Shown: positions 1 through 11,251 of the stretch, piece after piece
Position numbering within the stretch: position 1 is the stretch's first letter
Layout of the letters: each line of letters opens with the position of its first letter
Source of the DNA: Codonopsis lanceolata
Lineage: Eukaryota; Streptophyta; Magnoliopsida; Asterales; Campanulaceae
DNA length: 64,000 nucleotides
Reading direction: 5' to 3'
Assembly (NCBI GenBank): GCA_013146195.2
Contig: CM028377.1
Span: forward strand, 102,329,547-102,393,546
The notes under the pieces: model-generated
Seen by the model: only the letters and a program-made list of their open reading frames with translations
The model's database searches: none
What the model was told of the DNA's origin: nothing
Translations under genes and position numbers: made by a program

Positions 1-836
1 CTTCTCTTATTAATAAGAGGATATGTTATAAGGGTAAAAACCGTAAAATAAGGTCATCATATTTTCCTCAATTGATTTTATTGTTTTGTCATTTCTTGGT
101 CCAAAAGCAATGATAAGAAATTATCATATTTAATAAGTTTTTTGGTCCTAAAGCTATGGTAAGTAGTTACCATATTGAATACTTCCAAAAGCTCTCGAAG
201 AGTCCTTAATTAAATTGATAAAATCTTAAAATAGATTCTTTAACTTAAATTATGAAACTATATTTGGAAACTAATTGATTTATTTCTTAATCCTTTGCCT
301 TCTTAGAGTTGTTGTGTTTTCTTATTTGTGTAAGACTCTAGTTCAAACACATATATATGAAGACTTCGGACAAACAAACAGAGGCCGAATACATGCAGAA
401 ACAAAGAGAGAAGAAACTGAGAGTTGTTCAGAATCTGGATCCAGCTTCATCACGAGCTACATTGACAGATTTGTTGTTTGCTTTCCTAAGTTGTTAGGAA
501 GCTTATTTTTTAATCTCACGCTTTCTATACCTTGTTTTTGTGGGTTTTCCTCTCCAGACTTGTTGTCTTGTGAGAGGTTTGGTATTTTGGTGATTTCACA
601 ATTTGTTTTGTTAAACACATAATCCTTTTTAGTGAAATCTTTTTTGCCATAAGGCTGAATCTACAAGTATAGCTTGTAGATTGTTTGATAAACTTCTGTG
701 TTTATTATTGCTTTAATCGTTTTAAAATCTTCCGCTGTTTACATATTTGTTTTTCTAGTCGATGCACGTCCGGATACAGATGCATCACAAGCTGCATTGA
801 CAGATTCTTCGAATCCTAGCTACTATTGATCTTTCA
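1..836 (+). mobile_element. Ty1/copia LTR, left copy (left end outside window)
   Basis: This stretch is nearly identical to 27443-28759 apart from a MITE and a CA microsatellite present only there. It ends in CA two bases before a tRNA-iMet type primer binding site, which is where a 5' LTR must end. No TG start is seen, so the LTR probably begins just upstream of the window. The short ORF inside it (275-622) is not a gene; the same stretch in the second copy is interrupted by the microsatellite. Confidence 0.75.
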
Positions 837-838
837 GT

Positions 839-850
839 TGGTATCAGAGC
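839..850 (+). other. Primer binding site of the left copia copy
   Basis: TGGTATCAGAGC is complementary to the 3' end of plant initiator methionine tRNA, the usual primer of copia reverse transcription. It sits two bases after the LTR end and about 40 bases before the gag start codon. Confidence 0.85.
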
Positions 851-890
851 CTCCTCTTGACGTCATCAAGAGAAGATTCTGGTTGTAGCC

Positions 891-1432
891 ATGATGGATT
901 CCCAATTTGAAAATTTTGTTCGTCCTCCTACCTTAACGAATATGAATTACTCAAATTGGAATGTTGAGGAATTTGATTTTGATGAAGACTCAATAGATCT
1001 TTTAATAACAAAGTTTAAAAATATTTTGAAAGGAAAAGAACAAAATAAATCTCCCTCTTCAAACACCAAAACTATTTTCAAACACGAGTCTATTAAGTTT
1101 GTTCTCAAAGAAAATTCTTTCCAAACCCCTGAAAAATATTTTACCAACCCTTTTGCTAAACAGTCTACTTTAAGTAATAAAGATATTGATTCTATTCAAT
1201 GTATGACTTATCAAGGGTTTGGTTATTTTTTTATTCAATGTGCTAATACTTTGCGTAAAAAAGGTTTGTTTATTTTTGGTGATCTTGGGTCAATATCAAA
1301 AAAATCCAGATTCTGCAGTTCATGGACATTCAGACAATGTTCGATTCCATCGATTCTTTGCAAGTTAGAAAATTCAGCAATCAGAATGTAGCTTCGGATG
1401 CGATTTGCATCAGGAAGATGCATTGGTCAAAA
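891..1432 (+). pseudogene. Internally deleted copia gag
   Basis: The reading frame opens with MMDSQFENFVRPP and a YSNWNV motif typical of the copia gag N terminus. It then jumps directly to a C-terminal gag segment and a decayed zinc knuckle. In the knuckle the second cysteine and the histidine are both tyrosine, so nucleic-acid binding is unlikely. The central gag domain is missing. The second copy (28815 onwards) has the same junction, so the deletion predates their separation. Similarity to that copy stops near 1432, where the next LTR-like block begins. It is not expected to make functional Gag. Confidence 0.75.
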
Positions 1433-2646
1433 TCTTCGAGGATCTTTGGCTGGAGACAAACCCATTACTCGTATATCATGCCTCCTATACTTGATTAATA
1501 TGTTCATTATGTGTCTTAACATGTTTTAGAGTCCATATTGTTCATACCATGCTCGCATTAGGTCAACCATGTTCATAGTTGCTTGTATGCCCTACTATCG
1601 TTGCATGCCTTGTTATACACCGCCGTGTATCGTCTTAGCACTTAACTAAGTCCTACTAGAACCTTAGTACCTTTATAACATGTTTTATAACTTCAATCTA
1701 GGTCATTGTATGTTTGGTTGAGAGTTCGGAGCCTTCTTGCTTCATTTGACCTTTTTGACTCTTAGAATTATCTCGGTTTGTCTTTCCTTGCCTCGTTTCG
1801 TGTCTTTGAGACTCGTGTGATGTTAACTTGAATCCTAGACCTTGTATCCTAGTCTTAAACATGTTTAAGAATGTTCATTCATGCTTGTTGTATCTTTGTT
1901 TAACTCTTCATTGATTCGTTTGATGTTCGTGCAGTTTCGCCCTTCATTCCTCCTTGTTTCGTGATGTTCGGACCTGTTCTTCTTGTGCTTTGAGTGTTGG
2001 TTTACCCCTTGAATTGCTTGGGTTGTTTGGGGTTCATTCTAGAGCCAAATTTGAAGCTTTTCAATGGAGACCTTGCCCTCGCAAGGTGGTTTGGTCTTGC
2101 CCTCGCAAGAAGGCGGCTTGGAAGCAGTTACGGAGACCTTGCCCCGCGAGGTGTAGATGACCGGCCAGGCCGCAAGGGTCATCAGATCAATGCGGATTTT
2201 TACTCATGTTGAGTCTTCTCCCTCACACCCACCCTTTTATGCGACCCAAGCGACCCCAACTTGACCTGACCCTTTTTAAGCCTATTTTGAGCCCTTTGGA
2301 TGTGTTTTAATCAAGGGTACTCTTTCACCCACCAATTAGAAGCCACATAATTCTATCCTTGGATTGACTCTTTTAAAGAGTTCATCTTCCCTAACCTCAA
2401 TCGATCCAGCCATTTTTCTCTCATTCCACCATTGTTGAGTTTGGGTTCTTAGAGAGAAAGCTTGGGAGCCTTGGTTTTGATTTGCCAGAACTCAGATCCA
2501 TCAGTTTTTTCAATCGAGACCACCGAGATCGAGGCTCTTCTCCTCTAGTTTAATAATCTCTCTGGTTTGTTTTAGCATGCAACAATTGGATTTCGAACAA
2601 GGTAAGCTATTGATTCCCACTTAGGATGTATGCTAGAAATGCCATG
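1433..2646 (+). mobile_element. Part of a large LTR, same family as the 49.8-52.8 kb insertion
   Basis: Read forward, this block matches the reverse complement of about 51540-52777: the ACAAACCCATTACT start, a run of CATGTT-rich sequence, and the end GCTATTGATT followed by ATGCTAGAAATGCCATG just before the gap. The insertion lies in the deleted copia copy. The right half is hidden by the 100-N gap. CTTGCC-rich repeats near 2070-2150 are internal to it. ORFs at 1954-2212 are chance. Confidence 0.7.
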
Positions 2647-2746
2647 NNNNNNNNNNNNNNNNNNNNNNNNNNNNNNNNNNNNNNNNNNNNNNNNNNNNNN
2701 NNNNNNNNNNNNNNNNNNNNNNNNNNNNNNNNNNNNNNNNNNNNNN
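2647..2746. other. Assembly gap (100 N)
   Basis: Exactly 100 undetermined bases, the conventional length for a gap of unknown size. It cuts the LTR described to its left, so sequence on the two sides need not be adjacent in the genome. Confidence 0.99.
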
Positions 2747-2859
2747 ATGATGATGACAAGGTTGACTTTGCGTCGAACCCATTTCTTTCTACAACACTGG
2801 CGGCTTTAGCGACCTATCTTGTCGCGGATTAAGACATTTGTCTTTAAACTTGTACTACT

Positions 2860-3175
2860 TGTGTTGTTTGGGCGTCCTTTCCCAGAAGCATTTACGCTTC
2901 CTCTTGCTTAAGTCATGTTCAACAATGTTGGCCCCTTCAATGGTATGAGTGTTCTTCTTGTCGGCAATCCGGTTGTCTGCTTTGACCTCGCAGAAGTCAA
3001 TGCCGAGACATATCCTTGCACTTGTGGTTGAGATAATTTTTGAAGTCCTTCCAAGCAGGAGGTAGCTTCTCGATCCTCGCGACAACTTTGGAATGGGTCA
3101 AAAGTGTCATTCCCTTGCCTCAATTTCATGGATGAGCAAGCTGGTTGATAGAAAAATCTGGGCAAAATCTACCCG
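2860..3175 (-). pseudogene. Copia-type gag (UBN2 family) remnant
   Basis: Reverse translation gives the gag signature RIEKLPPAWKDFKNYL, followed after a frame change by EVKADNRIADKK and IEGANIVEHDLSK, then a lysine/arginine-rich tract. This order is that of the C-terminal half of copia gag (UBN2/gag-polypeptide family). At least one frameshift and stops are present and the zinc knuckle is missing. The two short overlapping ORFs here are fragments of this one decayed gene. The element is different from the copia copies at 1 and 27.4 kb. Confidence 0.7.
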
Positions 3176-5569
3176 CAATTTTTTATGGTCGACATCCTCG
3201 GTTTATATATTTTTTCTCAAGTGATTCTCACAGTTCTTTACGATTTTAAGCGACTATAAACATCATAAATAAAATCATGGATACTATTAAGAATATAATT
3301 TCTACACAAGAAATGCAGTGCTTCTATGATTCGATTAGCCTTTCTTGATCGATAGGATTTAGTGTAGGGGCTATCTATTTGAGGAATTTAGACAGGTTCA
3401 ATGTGGTCGAGACGAACAACATCTTTTCTTAACGTTTGAACTTCGGTGTTGTTGAACTTGTCGAGGCGTTCTCCATGGTGAACATGGACCATTGGATGAG
3501 GCCGAGTTGCGATCGTAAATTGTTTGATAACGGCGAGGATTTTTTCGAGTTGGAAGTCATCTTTGGACAAACGGTGATCGTAACCAAAGTTTTAGTATAG
3601 TATGATATAATCGATAAACCAAACTAGTAGTTTTCTTGAACTACAATGTTTTATTTATGTGAAGCGAGAATAAAACTCTTTTGAAAACAAAATGTTGATT
3701 ACAGATTAATTAATATTGAATAAAGCAGTAAAGAGATTAATTAATACAAAGTAATCGAGAATAGAGATTAGTTTTGTTTAAAGCAGTCGGTTTTGTGAAG
3801 CAGGTGATCGGTTCGTTAACAGCTGATCTGAAAGTATTTTATATCTGAGACGGAAGGTCACGAGAGATGATAGAGAAACATAAGTAGGGAAGAAGAAGAT
3901 CAACAACAGGTTTGCGGTCAGATGCCAAACTTTTTGTTTTAAGATTGTAGTGATTCGATTAGGTTCCTCTGATAAATCGATTAGGGATAATTATTAAGGT
4001 CCATCGAGATTTGGAATCTCTATCCTTTAGACAAAAAGTGGCTCGTCTCTTTGGAATGGACGGATTAGCCTGAGTCTCAGGGACATGGAACTTACATGGT
4101 GAAGAGGCCGAACCTTGGCTTCAATCATCGTGAATATTGTATCCTTTGTTTAGAGGCGAAAGAGAATTTTTCGTAAAAAAACTAGTTTCCTACGGTATAT
4201 ATCTAAGAAGACAATTGGGAGTTGGGAGTTGGCAGCAGTTAGGCGTGTCAAAGCAGACACTTGTTTTTGGACATAGCTGTGATGGTTAGGCGAACAACGA
4301 TTCAAAAAGTCACCTTGGTGCTTGGGAATCCTTTTGGTCTTGGAATGAACGGTAGCAAAAAAAAGGTCAAAGGCACGATCGGTCGATCGACCAACTAACC
4401 AAGCCAAATCGAGCTGCCAGATCGGGGCGGGCGGACATGTGTGTTTGGACCAAGACTTAGCTAGGTCTTCCCTCCTACACAAAGTGTAGTGGCCCAAGGA
4501 CCAATTGTTAAGCCTAAAAGCTCTTCTTTATAAAATAGAGCTCTTTCCCTTTTATTTTCAATGTGGGATTCCCCACTAACTACTTACACAACTTCCTCAT
4601 TTAAGCCTTTATTGGAAACAAGTTTCCAACATAAGAAACTACTTATTTTGACCGATCGTTAGATTTTAGAAGTGGCAAACCAAGGATACCATGAGGCTTG
4701 ATGAACACAAGATATAAAGGAGAAATTGCGGGAATTCGGTAAACTTTCTCAAATATTTATTCACTCCACTCCTCCGTTATCTTTTTAATCATTTGAAGTC
4801 TATTTTCGAAATATTGTTCCTATAAGACCCAAATTCGGATAACACTGTAAATTTTTCTTCTTTTCTCATCTTTTTTTTTTCTCGTCGTTGAATTCGTTCA
4901 CCCGAAGAAAGTATGAAGAGGAAAGAGAATGCAGAGTTGGGTGGCGAAGAAAAACGGTGGTTACTATATAACTGTTTCTTCGTTGCCCTAACTTCTCATT
5001 CTTTTACTTATTCATATCATGTTGTTGTGTTTTGTGTTAGTAGCTAGCATGTAAAATGTTTGAAATGCAATTTTGTTGTTGTTGTTGTTGGACACATTTT
5101 TGAATCTGGATGCATTAATTTTGAATCACAATACCTCAGCTGTGAATCATGATGCAACGATTTGAATTTGAGATGCAGAAAAAATGCATATAAATTTGAA
5201 TCATTTGTTGATTGTGTACTGGAATGAAGGTAGATGAATGTCTGGTTTCATAAATTAAAATCACAATATTTTGTAGCGCGATGCATCAATTTGATTAGGT
5301 GAATTATAAATTTATATCTCGCTGTGTATTAATTGATGCAACACGATGCATAAATTGAATTATGTAATTTAAATTGATGCATCACGGTGTAAAAATTGAT
5401 GCATTGCGATGCAAAAAATTAATGCAACGCAGGTATCGTAGTTTTTACACCCCCAAGAGTGCATTTATTCGGTTTAAAAAAAGACAATGAATTGTAGCAA
5501 TTGAAAACTTTGAGAAAGAGACGGGCCAACTTTATCCAAAATATATATCATGTGCAGCCTACTATACTA
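3176..5569. other. Intergenic, old repeat debris
   Basis: No gene can be supported. The ORFs at 3388-3570 and 4150-4497 (minus) have no recognisable domain. The stretch 4440-4640, with a TATAAAATAG motif and a CCACT-rich tail, resembles an LTR but has no partner here. Between 5100 and 5430 the words GATGCA and TGATGCATC recur many times in degenerate spacing, which looks like an old short-motif repeat. Confidence 0.5.
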
Positions 5570-5815
5570 CTCCCTCCGATTTAAAATTATTGTTTTGCTT
5601 CCCTTTTACGTTCGTCCCAAAAAAAATTGTCTTGTTTGAAACTATTTTAAGATAATATTTTTATTATTTTACCTTTCATTTTTCAATCTACTTGAAAATG
5701 GGCCACATGTGCTTTAAAAAATAACACATCATATCAATATTAATAATTAAGTCAATTATTTTTCTTAATACATGTATTAAGTCGAACATCACAATAAATT
5801 TTGGGAGCGAGGGAG
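5570..5815. mobile_element. Stowaway-like MITE, degenerate
   Basis: Inverted ends CTCCCTCCG... and ...CGAGGGAG are flanked by TA on both sides, as in Tc1/mariner-derived Stowaway MITEs. Length is 246 bp, close to the roughly 258 bp of the family members at 6327, 21883, 40552 and 48655. No transposase is encoded. Confidence 0.75.
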
Positions 5816-6163
5816 TAATCGGAGTATTATGTTCCCTAGAGTGTGTGTTACAAAATACCAACTTTGTTGGATTTGTTTATCTAAAGAAATCTTGATCCAG
5901 ATCTCAATCCTATTTAGTATGGAGATTATTTTTGAAATGGCATAACCCTAAGAAGCCACGTTTAAAGGAGGGAGCTTGAATTATTTTACAACCAAGTAGG
6001 GCATAATGTGGCAGTTATGTAGCATGCAAGGATGGGAACCTTTGGAGAAACTTTTTTAGCATGCCCATAATTGTCAGGACACCTCATTTACTTAACCCAT
6101 AATCTTTGTTAGATTAAACAAATGTCAAGTGTTTGGAATCATGTTGCCTAAATATGTAACATA

Positions 6164-6670
6164 GGCATGCCAGTTGGTGGGTTGAGATGAGCTGAGTATC
6201 AGCTAGGACGGGTAATGGGTTAAAACCCATTAAAATCTGAATTTAAATGAATCTAAATGAATCGGGTTGAATTATGTCGGGTTATAACGAGTAACATGTT
6301 AAATCAAATTTTTTCCAAAAAAAGTATTCCTTCCGTCCCTAAATAATTGTCCTAATTGATCTGGCGCACAGTTTAAGAAAAAACAATTGACTTGATTATT
6401 TATATTGATTTAATGTGTAGTTTTCTTTAAAGCATATGTGTATGTGGCCCATAATTAAAGTAGAGTGAAAGAGTAAGGGTAAAGTGGTAAAAGTGATATT
6501 CTAAAAAGGTAAGTTTCAAACTTAACAATTATTTTGGGACGGACGAAAAAAGAAATGAGGACGATATTTTAGGGACGGATGGAGTATATATTTATAGGGT
6601 AAAACCTATGGGCCAATAAGGGTAACGACTCACTTCAACCCGACCCGACCCGAATCATTAATTATTTTTT
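6164..6670 (+). repeat. GGGTTGA-type repeat block upstream of DUF241 gene 1
   Basis: A run with AATCGGGTTGAATT, GGGTTATAACGAGTAACATGTTAAA and CAACCCGACCCGA resembles 23310-23610, which lies at a similar distance upstream of gene 2. It is interrupted by the MITE at 6327-6584. It may be an old insertion present before the two genes were duplicated, or two independent insertions of one family. Confidence 0.5.
6327..6584. mobile_element. Stowaway-like MITE
   Basis: TA-flanked, 258 bp, with ends TTCCTTCCGTCCCTAAATAA and ...TAGGGACGGATGGAG. The internal order of words (TGATCTGGCGCACAG, TAATGTGTAG, GGACGGACGAAAAA) is shared with the copies at 21883, 40552 and 48655. Confidence 0.85.
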
Positions 6671-6793
6671 ATTTTTATTTTTGGTTGAAATGAGTTACTT
6701 GTTTCGACAAAAAAAAATATTAATATGTTTACTTATTGGGTTGTAATTGAGAGGATGAATGTAACACTATAATTGAACCCAAAGTACTAAATC

Positions 6794-6801
6794 TATAAAT
6801 A
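6794..6801 (+). promoter_or_regulatory. TATA box of DUF241 gene 1
   Basis: TATAAATA lies 92 bases before the chosen ATG. The same octamer precedes genes 2 and 3. About 20-40 bases upstream, AACACTATAATTGAACCC matches AACACTATGATTGAACTC upstream of gene 2. Confidence 0.65.
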
Positions 6802-6885
6802 GCAAAGTAGAGAAGAGCTCTTGTTATTTATAGTCACAAACGTTTGAGTTCACTCATTGCTTTGCTACCTAAAATGAAACAAAAA

Positions 6886-7788
6886 ATGGCTCTTTCTCCC
6901 AAACCCAATACTACTAGGTATGAAATTAGATCGATCAGCTTGCCTAGCAGGCCACATCCCAACATTCTTAGAATCGAGGCCGAGCTCATCAAGAAGCTCA
7001 AGACATGGGAAACATGGTCTATTTTGCCACCGGAGCATACTGAAAACCTCTTTAGCTTGGTCGTGTCGTACAAATGTGTAGAGGAGTTGCTCAATTTGCC
7101 GATGACCCAACATGCGTTCTCTTTGTATCAACATGATCAGAAATGGGTTGATGGGTTGTTGGATGGATCCGTTAGAGTTTTGGATATTTGTAGCATTACA
7201 AAAGATATGGTGTCGCAAATGAAAGAGCATGTTCGAGATCTTCAATGTGCTTTACGGAGGAGAAAGGGGGATTCGAGCATCGAAAACAGCATCGGCAAAT
7301 TCATTTCCTTTAGGAAGAAAATTAAGAAAGAAGCTAAAGGAATAGCCGCGGGTTTGAAGCAAGTGGATGACATAATTGGTGGCTCACCGGTTGCAGATCT
7401 CGACCACCACCACCACCTCGTGGTGGTCATTACAGTACTACTCGAAGTCAGTCGAATAACCGTTTTCGCCTTGGAATCTCTATTTGTGTTCTTCTATATA
7501 AAGGCAAAGCCATCTAGATGGTCACTTGTTTTGAAAATGATGCACAAGGGAAGAGTAGCTTGTGAAGATCAGCAACTTGGGGATGTGAATGAATTGGAAA
7601 ATCTAGATGCTGCATTGCTTAATGTATGCAAAGATGGTTCAAGTAACCATGGAGAGAAGATTCAAATTGCACAAAACAGATTGGAGGCAATGGAGGCTTA
7701 CACTGAGAGTATTGAGAATGGTTTAGATTGCTTGTTTAGGCACTTGATTAGAACAAGAGTATTGCTTCTTCACAATATGTCCCTGTAA
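6886..7788 (+). CDS. DUF241 / BYPASS1-related protein, gene 1
   Basis: A single-exon gene of 300 codons. The N terminus has RYEIRSISLPSRPHP (about residues 11-25), the hallmark opening of plant DUF241 proteins. LLDGSVRVLDIC follows near residue 91, then CALRRRKGD near 120 and a basic RKKIKKEAK stretch near 143. A hydrophobic helix of about 27 residues near 180-206 follows, and the C terminus is RLEAMEAYTESIENGLDCLF then LIRTRVLLL. The start was placed at the second ATG because all four paralogues begin M(A/V)(L/I)S there; an in-frame ATG 12 bases upstream is possible. The family is plant-specific and has no established biochemical activity; the related BYPASS1 protein affects root-to-shoot signalling. 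A HHHH run near residue 174 is private to this copy. No operon logic applies; neighbours are transposons. Confidence 0.9.
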   Translation: MALSPKPNTTRYEIRSISLPSRPHPNILRIEAELIKKLKTWETWSILPPEHTENLFSLVVSYKCVEELLNLPMTQHAFSLYQHDQKWVDGLLDGSVRVLDICSITKDMVSQMKEHVRDLQCALRRRKGDSSIENSIGKFISFRKKIKKEAKGIAAGLKQVDDIIGGSPVADLDHHHHLVVVITVLLEVSRITVFALESLFVFFYIKAKPSRWSLVLKMMHKGRVACEDQQLGDVNELENLDAALLNVCKDGSSNHGEKIQIAQNRLEAMEAYTESIENGLDCLFRHLIRTRVLLLHNMSL

Positions 7789-9079
7789 TAAATTTTGGTT
7801 TCCATTTCTTGCATGAGTAGTTCTTCAGTAAGACTATCTTATGGATTTTACTTGTAAGGTGGAGCCTCACTTTCTCGCAAATCAACCTAACAACGCACGA
7901 TGAGTTGTGTAATACGGATCCACGCATTTTATAAAAAATATCCGTAAAACGGTCCTATCCACGTTTTTGCTAGGATAGACATCTCCACATCTTAAGGAAT
8001 ATGCTTAGAGATTTCCTTTTTCATCCTAGCTATAGCAATATTGTGCATGAATAAAAATATGTAATTATGCAATATTTTCCTCTCTCTCTCTCACACACAC
8101 CTCTCTAAATATCTGATTGGTCCTTTAATGTGAACGATAATCAGGAAGCCTAAGTGGAAAAAGTTCTTCAAAAGTTATTTAGAAAGACTTTGAAATGTTT
8201 GATTAACAAACTATTTTGAAAAATTACAAGTTAATTTTTAAATTTTACCCTTCATATTTGATTTTAAAAAACATTTTGAACATGTTTAATGATTTTTTTT
8301 TTGTAATTATGACAAGCACTAATGAGACTATTATATATTTTTAATTATTAGACTTTTCAAAGACAAACTTTTCGAATTGAATAAAAAGAGTAGAAAAGAA
8401 TGAGCAATGTAGTGCTTGAAAACATTAAAGCTATGTACATCGGGTAAAATTTAGAGTTGTTAAAATGGGTTGGACCCATTGGGTTAGCCCGTACCGGCGA
8501 GGTGGGTTAGGTTGGTATTCCTTAGGCCCGCCACCTTTTTGGGCTGGCCCGCCCGCCCCGCCAAATGACGGGTTAAAGTGGGTTGTGGGTTTGCTCACTT
8601 AAAGGTGTCAAAAAGGCTTGGGCCATTTAGGTTATTATACTACTTCATTCATTCCTAAATAATTGTCCTGTTTTATGTGATTAAGAAAAAATAATTTGGC
8701 TCTATTCTCAATTTTGGAATAATATGAATTTCTTAAAGACCTTGTACACATATGGTTATAATTTTTATGGATGGATGAGTGATATGGATTGAGTGGATCT
8801 AAATGATCCATTTCTGACCATTTAAGGTAAACATTTAGAATGAAGTCTGTATATATAAATATATATGTATTCGAGTCATGCTCTATTTATAGATCTAAAA
8901 CAAATTCATAATACTTGAATCGTTTCAATTGAGGTGAATATATGAAAAGTTATGCCCAAATCATTGCTAGTAGCAAGTAAAATGACACCTATTGTGTCCG
9001 TGACAGCCGCTTATTGGTTTCCAAAAATTTCAAACCAACCTATTAGGCAGCTATAGCCTATTATTCACTAATCCTGTTA
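7789..9079. other. Intergenic; two repeat fragments, no gene
   Basis: 7826-7975 carries GTAAGACTATCTTA and ATCCGTAAAACGGTCC, a family also seen at 11468-11600, 25050-25195 and 40383-40490. 8450-8640 is GC-rich with GGGTTGGACCCA and GCCCGCCCCGCC and is a reversed relative of the element at 9874-10211. A CT/CA-rich tract lies at 8080-8103. Nothing coding was seen. Confidence 0.5.
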
Positions 9080-9368
9080 GTGCTTGTTTGGTAGAGCGTT
9101 TTGGTCAAAACGCTGGTAAAAAATGCAACGTTTTCTCTTTAAAAGTGTTTCAATGCAGTGTTTTAAAACGCAGCGTTTTAAAAATGTGGAGCGTTTTAAA
9201 ACGCTCCAATTTGTAGTGTTTTAAAAATATGCTACGTTTCAACTAGTCTGTTTATGAAAAATAGCGTTTTGAAATAATTTTCCAAACGTGTTTATAAAAA
9301 AAAATGCGTTTTAAAAACGTTGCGTTTTGAAAAAGATGCGTTTTCAAAACGCTGCACCAAACGAGCCC
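9080..9368. mobile_element. PIF/Harbinger (Tourist-like) MITE
   Basis: Inverted ends GTGCTTGTTTGGT and ACCAAACGAGCCC are flanked by TTA on both sides (9077-9079 and 9369-9371), the three-base target preference of PIF/Harbinger. The 289-bp body is made of AAAACGC/GCGTTTT words that fold back on each other. The ends match those of the 432-bp MITE at 27458. Confidence 0.85.
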
Positions 9369-9873
9369 TTAGTCGGTTACCCAACCCAAATTTAATTTGA
9401 AATGATCAATTTACATTTTATAAAATACGAAGTCAAAACATGAAAAAAAAAATCAAAAAAAAAAAAAGAAAAGTAAAAAACTAAAAAGTAAATACCCTAG
9501 ACTTCTAGACACTGAACTTCTCACTTTCCCGGTCTCCTCGTTTTGTACTCTTTTAAATTATTTAGTCCAGTGTCTACCATCCCGAATTAAATTCTTTACT
9601 CCTTCGGCATTTTGATTTTGAATTGTAATGTGGATTTATTTTATATACTAGCAATTTAGCAAACTAATGATTTTTGTAAAATAAAGTCCCATAATTTTCT
9701 CGGCCCAAAGACCCGAGTTTGATACGGGTTGGGCTTGACCTTCATGGGGCCTGCCACAATCTCAACCCGACCCGTGGTTAAGCAATGACACGGTGGACTT
9801 GTTGCGGGCCGGGCCGGTGCATGTGACAGCTGTACTACATGTATAGCTACTCAGTTTGTTAGTACTACACAAT
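9369..9873. other. Intergenic, no feature seen
   Basis: AT-rich sequence with a CCCGA/GGGTT-containing patch at 9700-9830 that resembles the GC-rich element family next to it. No ORF or signal was recognised. Confidence 0.5.
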
Positions 9874-10211
9874 AGAGCTGTCAAAATGGGTTGGCGGGGC
9901 GGGCCAGCCCATAACCCACTTCAACCCACCATTTGGCGGGGCGGGGCGGGCCAACCCAAAAACATGGCGGGCCTAAAAAATACCAACCCAACCCACCTCT
10001 TTTAGGTGGTGGGGCGGGTTAGCCCAACGGGCCCATGCCTTTTTTAACAACTTTAGGCGAGCCAACCCACAACCCACTTCAACCCATCATTTGGCGGGGC
10101 GGGGCGGGCCAGCCCAAAAAAGTGGTGGGCCTAAAAAATACCAACCCAACCCACCTCTTTTAAGTGGCGGGGCGGACTAGCCCAACGGGCTCAACCCATT
10201 TTGACAGCTCT
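9874..10211. mobile_element. GC-rich inverted-repeat MITE with 10-bp direct repeats
   Basis: The ends AGAGCTGTCAAAATGGGTTG and CAACCCATTTTGACAGCTCT are perfect inverted repeats. ACTACACAAT stands directly on both sides (9864-9873 and 10212-10221) and fits a 9-10 bp target duplication. Inside are two tandem copies of a GGCGGGGCGGGGCGGGCC-containing unit. No protein is encoded. The superfamily is unsure; the 9-10 bp duplication suggests Mutator-like. Confidence 0.8.
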
Positions 10212-10451
10212 ACTACACAATAATATTTCTGTATACATTTTTAATGAATGTATCTTTTATTAAAGTATAATACATCTTAGGCTCTTAGCTGTACTTCTGG
10301 ATGGTCTTTTAACAAAAGAAATAGGTTTGTATTAAATTCTAGGGGGACATGCCACTCGTGCACATTTATTTGTTCAACTATTAATATCCTCATATCCCTA
10401 CCCTAGTACTTAAAAAATAGGGTTCCTTATCTGTCCAGATCTTTGCTAAGA

Positions 10452-10489
<38 letters not shown>

Positions 10490-10996
10490 GCCGTTTTTAA
10501 TTTATTTGTTAAACTTAGCAATGTTCATAAGAGTGACAAAATGAATGTTATGAATAAATTAGTGTTAGACTATTATCCATGGATAATACAAAATGAATGT
10601 TATGGATAAATAGGTATTAGACTATTATTCATGGATAACCATGAATAATAGTCTAACATCCATTTATCCATAACATCCATTTTACCACCTTAAATATTCG
10701 TACCATTCATACTCCTTTTATATATTTGTAATCTCACTAAAAGGGTTGCTTTCTTATGGGAAAGAATGAATATTTAGAAGATCAACCTTTTTAACGTATT
10801 GGAACTCCAAATATAAGATTTGAACTCAACAAAAACAATAGTTTCACCCGAATTTCTTCGATACTTCCACATATTATTGGTAAAATAGGAGACACCCGTA
10901 CAATTTCCCCATAGAATCTTTAGTTTGGTGATACGGAAATAATACCAAACCGATTTGTTTTTCATTTATAGTCGGGCTTTTGTTGGTATTAGCATT
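10212..10996. other. Intergenic with a microsatellite and a hairpin
   Basis: 10452-10490 is a compound (CT)n(AT)n microsatellite. 10594-10680 is a long imperfect palindrome listed separately. The ORF at 10774-10965 on the minus strand has no recognisable character. Confidence 0.5.
10594..10680. repeat. Long hairpin (imperfect palindrome)
   Basis: Two arms of about 40 bases pair around a loop of about four bases. The inner arm TTAGACTATTATTCATGG is matched exactly by CCATGAATAATAGTCTAA. The outer arms (TTATGGATAAAT / ATTTATCCATAA) also pair. A partial third arm copy lies just upstream at 10559-10585. It may be a foldback MITE core or a small-RNA precursor. Confidence 0.75.
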
Positions 10997-11251
10997 TAGG
11001 GGTGGCAATTCGTGTTATCGTATCGTGTTCGTGCCTTATTATCGTGTTTTTATATTATCTATCTTATTTGATCATAAATATAATAATAAATATTAATTTG
11101 AATATATTATCAATTTCGTATTTTTCGTGCAGTGTTTCGTGTTGTGTCGTGTCGTGCTGGGCTTATCGTGTCATTTGTCTCTGTAATCGTGTTTTATAAT
11201 CGTGTCGTGCTGATTCGTGCTATCGTGTCGTGTCAGGCATTGCCACCCCTA
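10997..11251. mobile_element. hAT-like nonautonomous element
   Basis: Inverted ends TAGGGGTGGCAAT and ATTGCCACCCCTA bound 255 bp filled with CGTGT/TCGTG words. TAGCAT occurs directly on both sides, offset by one or two bases, a partial target-site duplication. The GGGGTGGCAA end is common among plant hAT MITEs. ORFs crossing it are not genes. Confidence 0.7.
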
